Source of the DNA: Mycogone perniciosa
Taxonomy: Eukaryota > Ascomycota > Sordariomycetes > Hypocreales > Hypocreaceae
DNA length: 64,000 nt
Direction: 5' to 3'
NCBI GenBank assembly: GCA_025331125.1
Contig: JAOALB010000069.1
Coordinates: 186,001-250,000, forward strand
Below are positions 21,233-32,213 of the stretch, piece by piece (positions within the stretch are counted from its first letter, which is position 1; the number at the start of each line of letters is the position of its first letter). The notes beneath the pieces are model-generated. The model saw only the letters and a program-made list of their open reading frames with translations. It made no database searches and was not told where the DNA came from. The position numbers and the translations under genes were made by a program.

Positions 21233-23071
21233 TCAATCTTTTTCAAGCGTGGCATTTCTAACAGCTCTTAAGCCGGAATCCTTCTCCACCTTTTGACGCT
21301 TTTGCTTCATGTCCTCAAAAACCGAATTGAACCGCCTGATTCGGTCGAGCACGAGTTCCTCGCCGTACGCGGAGTCATCAGAGCCCAATTCCTTAATGTC
21401 AATTCCCAAATAAGTTAGGATCTCTTTTTGCTGAGCTGTCGACATCAAGTGAACTGGCATCTTCAGCACTTACTGGCAGAATATGACCGAGAGGGCAAGC
21501 TGAGCATCCCCCAGAGCTTTATCAAGTTTTGGGGCCATTTCCTCGTCTAGCGATCAGGAGCGATGACAAAGTGTTAGCAAAGTCAAGTATGAGAGATGGG
21601 GCGTGGCAAATCCCTTACAAGCTATCACGTTGTTTGTTTTGTCTTTGCTCGCCTTGACCTGGCAGGCCCGTACGCCAGCGAGGCCAGCTGAGCCAGCGCC
21701 TAGGGCGCCAAAGCCTACAGCAGCGGCAATCGGCCCAGCAGTGACCCCCCCAGAGAGAGAGCAACGCTGAAACAGAGGCCAAAAAGGACGAATAAACGTG
21801 CTGCACCTCTAAACTGCTGCCAAAACAACTTCTCATGGCCTCTGTATCTTTTTGTCAGAACCTCGCGAATATTTTCCATTTCTTTTTTGGTAATCGAAAA
21901 GAAGTGCGTGACACTTCTCATCTGAAGCATCATGCCGTAAAGATCCTGGTTGCTGATGGCTGCGTTTCATCAGTAGCTGGATCCCCGATATTGATCTGCT
22001 GTCGGCTTATGACAGAGCTTCAAACAAACTCACCGGTCCCTATAGATGCCTTGTTTGCATGCTTTTGCATATCGTTAGAAAGCGCCTGAAAGAGAATTGA
22101 GCAGGCAGCAATTGTATTCCACGACTCCTCGAGCGCTGTATCAAGCGCTATCTCTTCCTTATCTTGATGTGCAAGATTTGAATCGCAGTCAACAGAGCGA
22201 CTTTTTTCGACTTCGATGCCAGTAACCTCATCATCTAGTAGCTGGCTTTCCGATATTTCTTTCTGAAGAGCATCTAACCCTTCTTTTGTCGACTCTCCTT
22301 GCTTGAATTTAGCCGCCATGTCGGCCGCCAGGGAAAAAAGCTGGAGCCCCTTGACAGCAGCACCTGGCATTTTTGAAGCAATGCCACATCTAAGCAAAGG
22401 CGAATTAGTGGCCGAGTCCGACCTAATACTCGGGTACTCACAATGTTTCCTCCAGTGAGCCTCCAGTCAGAGGAATTGACTTGGTACTCCAAGTATAGTC
22501 AATGGCCAAGGAATGAAGAACTTTTATAAAAGTATAGCTCTTCGTGACATCTTCACTGATTGCATTTCCAATTGGGTACAGTGTGACATGATGCGGTTTC
22601 TTGTCCATTTTATCGAAGAAACTTTGGATGGTGGGGAGGAGAGTCTCGTGGAACAACTTCCTCAGGCTCTCGTGGGGTGGATTTCCACGCTTGTGCCGGT
22701 GGTGCCAGAACGACGGTTTGTATTTTAATTCAACCTGAACATCGAGAGACGAAGGGCACCATGTTAGCTCATGTGCTTGCGTGTCTTGCAGTAGGAGATG
22801 GAAGAGACCTCAAATGCCTGGAAGAGGAGTGCTCTTTACCTACCTCAATTGGGACGTATTCGTCCGAAGCACTCTCAACACCGTCACTGTATACTGGCTG
22901 CACAGTCCAACTACCTAGTTCGTCTTTAGGAAATGACTCGGCTAGGTTTTTATTGCGCGTCGAGTCTCTTCCTAGTTCGTTGAAGTACCAAACTTCCAGT
23001 CGCATGAGTGGTGGTGGATCTCCTTGACCACGTCCATCCGGTCTGGCTGGAATAGTTGCAGACGGCGACAT
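21233..23071 (-). pseudogene. Uncharacterised multi-exon gene with frameshift and nonsense codon
   Basis: Five exons fit on the minus strand: 23071-22844, 22734-22442, 22389-22034, 21959-21619 and 21546-21233, with consistent phases and introns of 109, 52, 74 and 72 bp. I do not know the family. The product would be a roughly 510-aa mainly helical protein with a long Lys/Glu-rich middle. A hydrophobic Gly/Ala-rich segment of about 45 residues (starts ARLFVLFGLCFSVALSL) looks like a membrane hairpin. Two lesions break it. At the C7 run (21745-21751, G7 on the coding strand) the frame must shift to continue into the Gly/Ala segment. In the last exon an in-frame TAA (21470-21472) splits an otherwise open 104-codon frame and fits a CAA-to-TAA change. 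No GT-AG intron removes the stop in frame. A sequencing error at the C7 run is possible. Confidence 0.6.
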
Positions 23072-23844
23072 GGTTTCTATGGACGTGGGAGATATGAGTC
23101 GAAGACGGCTTAGAGGAACTAGTAAAAGAGTGCAATTTCATGAACAATAGTAGACGATATGGGAGAGGAACTTGTCAAGTCTTCACAAATCCAAACGAAT
23201 GGACAAACGTAATAAAAACACAAGGCCGTCTAGGAGGGCAAATGAGGCGGCAAATCACATATTTGGGAAGAGGCTGTATCGCAACAGGAGCTGTAAATTC
23301 CACCCCCAGCCCTTGGAGGTATATGGGAGCAAACAAGTTTCATACTTCAACATGTCTCTAGGCCGCTCACGACGGGCCCAACAAGACTTTCTTCTGGGAT
23401 CGGGGTGGCTATGGCAAAACTTGGGCGCCAAATCAAACGGAATGAGAGGCTCTGGTCAGCTTAAATCGGAACAGCCGGTTACTCAACTTACAGCCCTTGG
23501 CAGCTGAGCTGAGGCGACGTCGCAAGGTTGACGAATGATTTACGATCCACGTAATAGAGTGGCGGTGCACGGAGTATATGCGCCCTGTCATCGCCGACGC
23601 TAAGGTTAAATGTGTGCCTCACCTAGGAGAAGGCATCCAATCACGTCCTTGAACACGAGATTCACAGCCGCTACGGGCTGATTATCTTAGATTCTACTAT
23701 TTCAGGCGGGCTTGAACTAACCACAAGGCTCGGAACGATCCCGGGTCCCTCTAACTAACACACTCGTCGCAAGCTCTCGTCCGTCTTCATCTCTATCTCT
23801 ACCTATCCACATCCCGACAGAACAAGACAAAAGACCTCGGCATC
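23072..23844. promoter_or_regulatory. Shared divergent promoter region
   Basis: 770 bp between two divergent gene starts (23071 on - and 23845 on +). A CACGGAGTATAT motif occurs near 23566, and a CT-rich leader precedes the plus-strand ATG. Open frames here have no support. Confidence 0.4.
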
Positions 23845-24753
23845 ATGGACTCCGATAGTCGTTCGCATCCTCAGTTGCACGACGACGATGACGACGAAAC
23901 CGCCGTTCTCATCTCCAGACCGTCTTCCCACTCCATCAGCATGAGCGCTGACGAAGAAGCCCTGGCGTATCCCACTCGAGGCCCATCCGGCAGGTCTGGA
24001 TACCAGGGCCCATTTTCAGATTCCGCCGACATCGACATTTGTAGAGAATTTGAAGTTTACAGGAGCTCCGCTGAATACTATTTGAACCAATACCTAGAGA
24101 ATTTGGTTCAGTTCTGCGAAACCCCAGACACATCCTCCACATCTCAAGGTAAGAAATGGCCAGGCGGGGGGAACTCATTTCTTGTTCTCTTTCTCCTTCT
24201 TTTTCTCCTTCTGCTCCTGCTTCTAACGATAAATAAGATTTCATGGCAGATCTCGTCACGACGGGCCAAAATAGAATCTTGATACACAACAAAATCTCAC
24301 GCGACAGCGCCATCCGTGATCTCAACACTATGGAGGTCATTCTCGCCCACGCAAAAAATTCACTAAGGTCCTCGGAGCGCAATATTTCACCCACGGCTAC
24401 TACCATGTGGTAATTGTTTTCTCCATCATTCAACGTTGCCGATTCCTATGCCTGATCTCGCTAACGTGCCCGACGTCTCCGGCGATAGGACCGTTGCATG
24501 CTCTGTCTCTGCCTGGACCGTCCCTGTCAGAGCGGTTGCTGGTATTTCAACCGTCGGTGCTGTTGCCGGAGTCGTTTACCTAACCGCACCTGCAGCTTGG
24601 TACTCATTACAAGAGCATAACATTGACAGTGCACGGTCTAAAGTGCGAGAACTGATGAGCAGATTTGAGGCTGGCACAGTTGGTGACGGCGATAGGTACA
24701 TCTTACAGCCCTCGTACTTCAATTTTCTCAAGTGGTCTTTCGTTCAGCGTTAG
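23845..24753 (+). CDS. Uncharacterised membrane-anchored protein, three exons
   Basis: Exons 23845-24148, 24250-24409 and 24489-24753 join in phase to 242 aa; I do not recognise the family. Residues 1-45 are disordered with an acidic run (DDDDDE). A helical region follows (residues 60-150, including YLNQYLENLVQFCE and SAIRDLNTMEVILAHAKNSL). Then comes a Gly/Ala/Val hydrophobic segment long enough to cross a membrane (AVAGISTVGAVAGVVYL), then an amphipathic C-terminus. There is no signal peptide, so a single tail-proximal anchor is likely. Intron 2 has a clear CGCTAAC branch site; without its removal translation would stop at 24411. The gene is divergent from the broken gene at 21233-23071, which also carries a Gly/Ala-rich hydrophobic segment; a functional link is only a guess. 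Confidence 0.65.
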
Positions 24754-25585
24754 GGTTGGGTGGTAAGAGCTGCGGGAACATTGAAGAGGCCAGCCGAGGA
24801 GCAGCAAGGAACGCTACGGGGAATCTGGTGTGTACATATTGCATGAAGTAGTTTTTCGTACACTCCAGTTGCGTTCTACATGTCGTACCAATGAATATCA
24901 GTTCGTGTTATCCAGAGCTTCAGTGGGCCGTCCTCAGAATCGGGTTGTGCTCACCTTCGTTAAATGATTTCTCAAGGATGCATCTATCATAGCGATTATG
25001 CTCGGAAAAGATAAACTGCACCCTTCTTTTAACCCCGAGAGTGGTGGGGTTAAGGCCGGACAATAGGTACTATACCCCCCTCCTAACTCTTTATTTCAAT
25101 GAGACGAGAAGCGGGCGCCTTCCCGCCTTATATACTGGTATCCTTTTGTATGACTTGCGACGGTCCATATAGCCTTCGCTTTTTTTTTGGAAGACGGTCC
25201 CATAGAATGGGCGAGAACCATCCCCTTTCCCTTGTTTGTCCGCTATAGTTCTCCGTGCTTTTCCGCAGCTATTGCATGTGTATAAACCTGCTTCGCGTCC
25301 TTCGGCCTTGCCCTCCTTCCGATGTGCGTAAACTTCTTCCTTCTCTACCTTTGCTGGGTTAGTCGTTGTTGAAATCGGATTTGGAATAGCTTTATGAAGA
25401 GCAACTATTTATATAGCTCGATATATACAGTTCAGGTTCAGTTAATAGTTGAAACATTCTTAGGGACTAATCCATTTAGACATCAGGGTGAATATAAATA
25501 GAAAACGAATCCTAAATGCGGCAAAGAGCAGGAGGAAACTAGATACACCCATAATTCTGCATCCAAGCCCAGCAACCGAGGCATC
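24754..25585. other. Intergenic region with a decayed repeat junction
   Basis: No gene seen. A short hairpin (TTAACCCC ... GGGGTTAA) lies near 25030-25055. A C-run followed by CTAACTCTTTATTTCAATGA near 25075-25100 resembles the junction near 19080. Confidence 0.45.
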
Positions 25586-25948
25586 ATGGGCCTAATGACG
25601 ACCAACCACGCTTCCATTCGTACAGGGCAACTGGTGTTAGCACGCAGTCCTCCAAAAACGGAGTCGTGTGACTCCGAATTTGAAGTCTTGGGATGCAAAA
25701 TATGGCATACATTGAGCTCAAGACAAGAGCTTGGCGGGACCCCGAATTTTCCACTACCTATGGTCGTATGTGTTTGGGGAAGGCTTCAGTTACCTTTCAT
25801 TGACGGATTTCATAGCAAAGATGGGTACTATTGGCGAAGGAACGAGACTCATAATCCCAAACCATCACTCGTTGTTGAAGAATATGTGATCAATATGCAA
25901 CAAGCCGCTGAAAGTGTTAATCAGTATTGTACTCAAGCCATTGAATAG
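25586..25948 (+). CDS. Doubtful 120-aa open frame
   Basis: A single open frame with mixed composition and a helical C-terminus. No family, no clear promoter, and no splice-linked neighbours. It is listed only because it is the longest plus-strand frame in this 1.6-kb gap; it may be chance or a gene fragment. Confidence 0.2.
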   Translation: MGLMTTNHASIRTGQLVLARSPPKTESCDSEFEVLGCKIWHTLSSRQELGGTPNFPLPMVVCVWGRLQLPFIDGFHSKDGYYWRRNETHNPKPSLVVEEYVINMQQAAESVNQYCTQAIE

Positions 25949-26365
25949 CATGGAGTTGATGTAGTCATATGGGGAGAGACTGACTGTCTAATCAGATTTA
26001 TGCCGCAACATTTGAGCTTGCGACGGCTTCTTCCTGGCTAGATAGTTGACTCTGCTGGCTTGGCCTTTTTCGTCTGGTTGGTATTTCCATTGACATTCGG
26101 GCTCTATCGATATCTTTCACCATTTTTTGTGTCTGGCAACCGGACAGGTCAGATCAATCACAATTAGGGCGTCAGGAGAGGGTATTGATGCGACTACGAA
26201 GTAAGCTGCTGTATAAAAAATTACTATTTGGCTCCAATAAAGGCATGCTTCAACGAAACTGACCAATAAAGATCATGTCCCATGCCATAACCGGAACTTA
26301 GTATGTATCGCGCCACATCTCCACTATTGACCATCCCTCGGCACATGGTAACCAACACCCTTCCA
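25949..26365. other. Intergenic region, nothing recognised
   Basis: About 400 bp without a gene, downstream of the doubtful frame and at the 3' end of the HET pseudogene. Confidence 0.4.
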
Positions 26366-27280
26366 TCATAGCCGCTCCTCTAACCTCTTCTTCACTTCAG
26401 CCTCTTCACCAACCACGACTTTGTTCTTTAGTTTCTGAAATAGAAGCTCCAATATCTTTTCTCCATTGCAATTCCTGGCTGCCGCTTCGATCACCCTTCC
26501 TGTGATCGGGACCTTGTCTCCTCGTTTCTTAAATAAAAGTCTCATCGCTTCCCTTTCATTTCGTCCATTCCTCGCCACTGCTTCAACCACCTTTTCCGTA
26601 ATCGGCAACCTTTCCCTTCGTTGTTAAAAAAATAGCATCATTACTTTGATTCCGTTATTGCGATTCCTAGCCGCCACTGCCACTCTTTCTGTCACCGGGA
26701 CCTTTTCTCCTCGCTGAGCAAATAAAGTGTCATCACTTCTCCCCCATTCCAATTACTAGCCGCTGCTTCAACTACCCTTTCTGTAATTGGGACACTCTCC
26801 CCTCGTTGCTCAAAGATAAGCTTCATCATTTCTCTTCCATTATACCCGTCCCCAGCCGCTGCCGCGATCACTTCTTCGGTAATTGGCATCTTGTTGCCTT
26901 GTTGCTCCAGCAGAAGTTTCATTACCTCTTTTCCACTCCAATGCCTTGTCCCTGCGTTGACCATTTTTTCAATAACCAAGACCTCATCCTCTTGTTCCTC
27001 AAATAAACGGGTCATTACCTCTTTTCCCCTATCCCAATTCTTTGCCACTATTTCCACCGCTTTTACTGTCATGGGGACTATACTCTCTCGTTGCTCCAAC
27101 AAAAATGCCATTACTTGTTTTCTATTCCCATTGTTCTTTGCTGCCACTTCCATGACCTTTTCTGTAATCGGGACCTCGTCTCCTCGTTGCTCGAATACAA
27201 GTCTCATTACATCCTGGTCAAACGATTTTGCAATCCTGACCACCATCCCTTCTGTAATGTGGCCGCAATTCCGCATTCGA
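26366..27280 (-). repeat. Nine in-frame-type protein repeats in the HET pseudogene
   Basis: Nine units of 31-33 codons of the form ITE(K/R)V-EAAA-N--GKEVM-LLLEQRG--VP, read on the minus strand. Unit 6 contains the frameshift near 26725 and unit 7 the stop at 26624. Units are diverged, so expansion is old. Similar repeat arrays are familiar from other fungal HET/NLR proteins, where they act as presumed recognition modules. Confidence 0.8.
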
Positions 27281-28615
27281 ACGAGCAGGTCCATCATTGC
27301 CTCCATCTTGGCCACCATCTTCGAATCGCCCTGGCTTTGATACATTGATGCGAGGTTGGCCATGCTCTCCAATGTGTCTGGATGCTCCACGCCTTGTATA
27401 TGTTTCCTTGTCTGTATCACATCCAAGTACATCTTTTCCGCATCTTTCCATTGCTTGCTCTTTTTGAAGATTAACGCGAGGCTCTCCATGCCCGATAGCT
27501 TATGCGGATGCGCTGTTCCAGACGTCCTTTCGTAATCGTCCATGGCGTTCCGAAGGGCATTGGCCGCCTCCCCATAACTTCCCGAGTCTTGTAATATCGC
27601 TGCGACATTCCACAGTCTGGTAGCCTTCTCTACATCATCTCCCATCTTGGTCGCTGCAGGCTTCAGCCTCGGCCTTTTAGCAGGGATTCATAATCTTGCT
27701 CGTTCGGGTCCCCCGAGGGCCTCTCCCAGTCCCAGACAAGCAAAAAGTCTCGTGGGAAGGTCATTATTGATTGTGCAAGTTGCGGCCATTCCACATTTCC
27801 ACTCGCTTCCGCCATCAGGGTGACTGTAATCAGTATAATGGTGAAATGATCTTTGCATAGCCTGATGATCATGGGCTTTGACGCCCCCTGCAAAAGGCAA
27901 ACAAGGTCACCGTTCCGAATGACCTTTGCCAAGGCTGAGAGCGTCCATCTCCATTCCATCCAGCCCAAGCATCGCATGTAGGTTATAATCTTTGGCCGGA
28001 AGATTGCGCCCCTGATCAGGTATGGCCGAACGGGTCAGATTTTGCAACTCGGGATAAGATGTGTACCAAAGGTTTAGCGAGTTGAGGCCCAAGGAGGAGG
28101 TAAATCCGTCAATCTCGATGGAGCCACACCTGATTAAGATATGTCGAGCTGCGGCCACCTCTTGAAGTACCTAGATTGACATAGTCAATAAATTTTGCCA
28201 AGGTCGCTGAGGCAGGATCAGGATTGCTTGCTGAAGCGTTTCGTTGTTTGAAGACTCTATAGACTGATCGTCTGCTGCGGCGTATGCCTTCAAGTGCTTG
28301 ATCGCTATTGGCAATCGACTCTCCAAGCCAAACAATTACACGGGTCGCTTTAGCATAAATCTTTGCCATGGATTGAACTTGGTGACTCCGCTCTTCATTG
28401 TCATCTTGGTTGACGCAAATAGCATCTACCCGTATGATTCGTTCAAAGTTGCCATCTCGAAGACATGAAAGCGCTGCGTATAGGTTTTCCGTCACGGGAA
28501 AGTCACACTCCCCTACCTGGATGGATCGAGATTTGTTCCAAGACCCCCATACGTAAGATAAGGCCTCGTAGAGATGTTCCCTTGGTTGACTCTGGTAGGT
28601 AGTAGTCCAAGACAT
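26366..28615 (-). pseudogene. HET-domain / TPR / repeat protein, multiply broken
   Basis: Relic of a fungal NLR-like heterokaryon-incompatibility protein. The HET domain starts at once (YEALSYVWGS, RVDAICVNQDDNEE, ARVIVWLGES-like). The family's middle signature follows (GDLVCLLQGASKP, RLCKDHF, FPRDFLLVWDWERP), then a TPR-like segment (RLWNVAAILQDSGSYGEA, HPHKL, HPDTLESMANLASMYQ) and nine 31-33-residue repeats. Lesions: near 28170 the frame jumps between YVNL and VLQEVAAARH, with the usual intervening motif missing. Near 28018 the frame changes before LIRGAIFRPK. At about 27955 an internal block is deleted. A one-base loss fits the T4 run at 27675-27678. There is a frameshift near 26725 and a stop at 26624-26626. 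The upstream N-terminus also looks truncated. Mostly indels, so decay differs from the RIP seen further right. Confidence 0.85.
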
Positions 28616-28810
28616 GGCATACAACAATAACTTGAATATAAGCCTTTTGTTTTTCCTCACTAAAATAGAAATTTATAACTATTGTCCTTCACTAGTAAAC
28701 CTCAACTAATACATTATTTACCTTAAGAATAACCCTGCACATTATACCTCGCTGCTAGTGCAACTCCAGCACCTAGCAATACTTCGAGAAGACTCAAAGT
28801 CGGGACGATG

Positions 28811-29395
28811 TTATGCGTAGGTGATGCGCACTATAGCAGGGTTTCCCGAATCCTTAGACCAAACCTCAATGCGGTCAAACTGAGTACCGACATAGATCGA
28901 GAACTGGCGATTGGTGGTAGCATTCTGGCAAGCCGGCGTGATGTCAATAGGCACTGGATTGTTGAGAGCCGGTATGGGAACCGTAATGAATGCGTCGCCA
29001 GAACCTGGTGCGTTTTCGCCGCTGACAGTGTCTTCGTTCCAATCAGACGACGTGGCCTGGGATACCGTCATATTCACTGGATATCGTGGAAGTTTAGTGA
29101 ATGCTGGCAGTTGCATAGTACAACGCTTTATCGATGACGGTGGCACTGGAAGTTCAAAGCCAATGAGGAAGCGAATGTAGGCCAAGCCTCCAGTGTTGGC
29201 CTGAAGGGTCTTCTCGTGGCCCAGAGTGCATTTATAGCAGTTGCGATCGGGGCAACTTGGGCAGCTCACTGTGGAGCGAAGGATGGTGGAATCCTTTATC
29301 GCCGGTGTGGACATTTCTTTCGTCTGAGGGACAGCAATGCTGTGTGCAATAGACAGATAACCGCAAAGTGAAAGCACAGTTAGGAGCCGCATCAT
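28811..29395 (-). CDS. Secreted DNRLRE / CBM96-like domain protein
   Basis: 194 aa, single exon. Residues 1-19 form a signal peptide (MMRLLTVLSLCGYLSIAHS). A short Cys cluster follows (CPSCPDRNCYKC, residues 45-56), then one jelly-roll domain of DNRLRE/CBM96 type from about residue 60 to the end. Family hallmarks visible are YIRFLIGFELP, CTMQLPAF, the SSDWNEDTVSGENAP motif, the VPIDITPACQ strand and the end VRITYA. Such domains bind carbohydrate or stabilise secreted enzymes, and fungal single-domain forms are thought to act at the cell surface. Start: the second Met is nearly equivalent. It stands between the HET pseudogene and the AT-rich block and shows no RIP-type damage. Confidence 0.75.
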   Translation of the reverse strand: MMRLLTVLSLCGYLSIAHSIAVPQTKEMSTPAIKDSTILRSTVSCPSCPDRNCYKCTLGHEKTLQANTGGLAYIRFLIGFELPVPPSSIKRCTMQLPAFTKLPRYPVNMTVSQATSSDWNEDTVSGENAPGSGDAFITVPIPALNNPVPIDITPACQNATTNRQFSIYVGTQFDRIEVWSKDSGNPAIVRITYA

Positions 29396-30480
29396 GTCGA
29401 AAGTGAGGGGCTGGACGAAGTAATATCTTGTGGTTGAAGGCTGCTAGTGAATATGAGAAAGTACATACCGCAGGAAGCTGTTTGTAGCGAGCACGTCCAG
29501 CTTTATAGGCGAGGTGTATGTAGGACAAGAGTAAGTCGGCTGCGAGAGAGTGGTATGATCAATCCTCCAGATCCATCACTGACTCATTTTCATCGGGCAT
29601 TGGCAAATAGAGTATACGCCGTTAGTCAAGGGTGTGATAGGCAAAACACTTCATTGGTACACTACTGTAGCCTGAAATTAGTTTATTAACTGAACCTAGA
29701 CACCGCAGCCTTGGGTGCGTCACTGCAGCCAGCCGATCATTGTATGCACCTTGGCACTTTACTGTCCAGTCACTGTGTCTGAGGCCTGGGTATCATCCTC
29801 ATTTATTGGATCTTTCCTGTTTACCCTTGCCTGTGCCCCTCGTATAAAGCAAAATAATCAAAGCTGAATTAACTGAGCCACGATATCCAATTCTTGCAGG
29901 GGCTACAAATAATCTGTCACATATAGGATATGAGTACTTCGTATAGGGCTCCAATATCTCAATTGATTGGTCCAATAGTTAACCATACCTCGTTTTCTTT
30001 GTATTTCCAACGACTATTCAGCTATATTTAGCATACAGGTCTCGCTCGGCAAACCTGTAATTGGATGAAGTTCTAGGTTTTATAGGCTAGATAGGGGGCT
30101 TGCATGTACGAAGTAGGATGGATGATAGCCTACTTGACGCAATGCCCTATAATTAGCAATTTAATACGGAGGACCAGATTGAAAAGTAGCAACGTTACCA
30201 CGAGTTTCTGTATTTTAAGTGGTACGGCTGATCCGCGGGTTATCTTTGTGCAAAGGCGACAGCTCATTTGTGGCTGCATGACTGTGGGATATAAACCTCA
30301 ACCATTCGCAGCCTTCCTGTGCCGATCTCGTATATCCCATTCCACCAGGCTGGACGGTTCGAAAGTCATCGTTATTGATAGATGTTTATTGATAGAATAA
30401 GATGGGTCACGAGGATGTAGGAGAATATCAGTGATATCTACCAATTATTAGGAAGTGATGACGAAGTCAGACCGCCTATT
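29396..30480. other. Intergenic region, nothing supported
   Basis: Composition is still ordinary. Open frames at 29447-29689 and 30104-30400 lack motifs. Confidence 0.5.
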
Positions 30481-32051
30481 TTCCTGCTACCCCTAATTTC
30501 CTACTACTATTATTATTCCAATTTAATATTAATACTATAATATCGCGAGTATATTCTCCTAGGCTCTGATCCCTATTATCGCCTGAAAAGAATTCAGGCG
30601 CCTTAAATTTTGTACAAAAGACAGGCTATACGCAAATTAGTAGAGATCTGCAGCATAAAAGTAAGAAGTGACTTCCCCCCCCGCAAACAATATGTTGAGC
30701 TAGCGGGGGACCTACAGTATCGCAAAAGTGCCGATAAAAGGAATAGTTGCTAAGGAATTTGTGAAAAACTAAGAATTCGACTGTTTCATTGAAATGAATT
30801 TAGGCGGTAGTAGTGCCTAAATTGACATAAACGAATATATTTTATTTTATTCTTATTTATTTAGTAATACTATAATAATATTTATTAAGTAACTATTATT
30901 ATAGTTATTTAGTAAAAAATAAATGAAAAAAGTATATAAATTTTATTTATATTATAATTAAAGATAAAATATAATAATAATATAAACTAATTTTAAAACT
31001 AAAAACAAAAGGATTAAAAGCTTTAAAGCGTTTTTTTAATATTATATAAACTAAAATATAAATATATAAAGTAGCTATAGTTTTTAAAGATTTAAAGCTT
31101 AAAAACTAAAAGCTTACTTATATTATATTTCATAATAAATCTTTAATATATAGGCTATTAATTAATATTTATAATGATTTAAAATAATTACTTTTGAACT
31201 TCTTTTATTTTTTAATTAAAGAAATAAAATATGATTTAATAAAAAAAGTAAATATAAGATTTTAAATAAAGGTTTTTCAAAAATATAATTAAAGACTAAA
31301 ACTTTTAAATATAAATTAAAATTTTAAATATTATTTTATTATTTAATTTTAAAAACAGTAATTTATTTAATTATAATTACATTAAAACTTTAAATAATTT
31401 AATATTAAATAAAAGAATATTATTAAGTATTAATAAAATATATTAATTAATACTTTTGAATTAATATTACTTTTATAAACTAAAAGGAAATAAAAGGAAA
31501 ATATAAAGGGACTCTATTATAAAATAAATAAAGGTTATATTATAAAATAAAATATAGGATAATATAAAAGAGGCGCTGCTTTAAAATAAAATAACTAGAT
31601 AAATACTTAAAAGGGAGCTAGTCCTTTATATTTAATTAGTTGAGTATAAAAGAAAGTAGGATTACTTTTTTTAAAAAAGGCGTTAGAAATTAATATAGTT
31701 ACTAATATATAATAGGTGGAAAGTAGAGAATAATAGATAAAAAGGGAAGGAAAGGAAAGGAATAGAAAGGATATACTTTTATATATATCAGTTACCTTTT
31801 AAACCCTAACTGCTATTTTCCTATATATTTTCTACGATTCTCTTTTTAGACTTTTTTACTCTCTTTTATATTACCCTTTCATTTTTAATAGTTTAATTTC
31901 TTTATTTATTAAGGTAAAAAATCCATTCAAGTTAATGAAATAATACTATAAAAAATACAATTAACCTTATCCTTTTAAAAGATATAATCTTTTAAACGAT
32001 TAAGGTATTATAGGTTAAACTTAATAAGGAAGGACCTTAACTATACTAAGC

Positions 32052-32213
32052 TGTTACGGCACCAAACCTGCCCTCTAATAACTCATTAGTATTATGTACG
32101 TCCTTATGTGATGGCTTAGTCCTACACCTCTAAACCACATTTTTATAGCTTCTTGCTTTATTCAAGGCATAATAAAGATATTACCTTAACCTGCTGTTCT
32201 GTATACCGTGATA
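32052..32213 (+). repeat. 5' LTR of outer Gypsy element
   Basis: 162 bp, same length as the 3' copy at 51913-52074; differences are mainly transitions. Duplication TAAGC precedes it. Confidence 0.9.

Noticed and set aside
21426..21477. An intron that would remove the in-frame TAA of the broken minus-strand gene
   Set aside because: A good donor (GTAAGT) overlaps the stop, but each nearby AG gives an intron under 45 bp and the wrong downstream frame.
30104..30400. 98-codon plus frame just before the AT block
   Set aside because: No motif, no promoter or splice signals; likely chance.
1..30480. Secondary-metabolite or other pathway gene cluster
   Set aside because: No synthase, transporter or tailoring enzyme; the recognisable genes belong to unrelated core processes.
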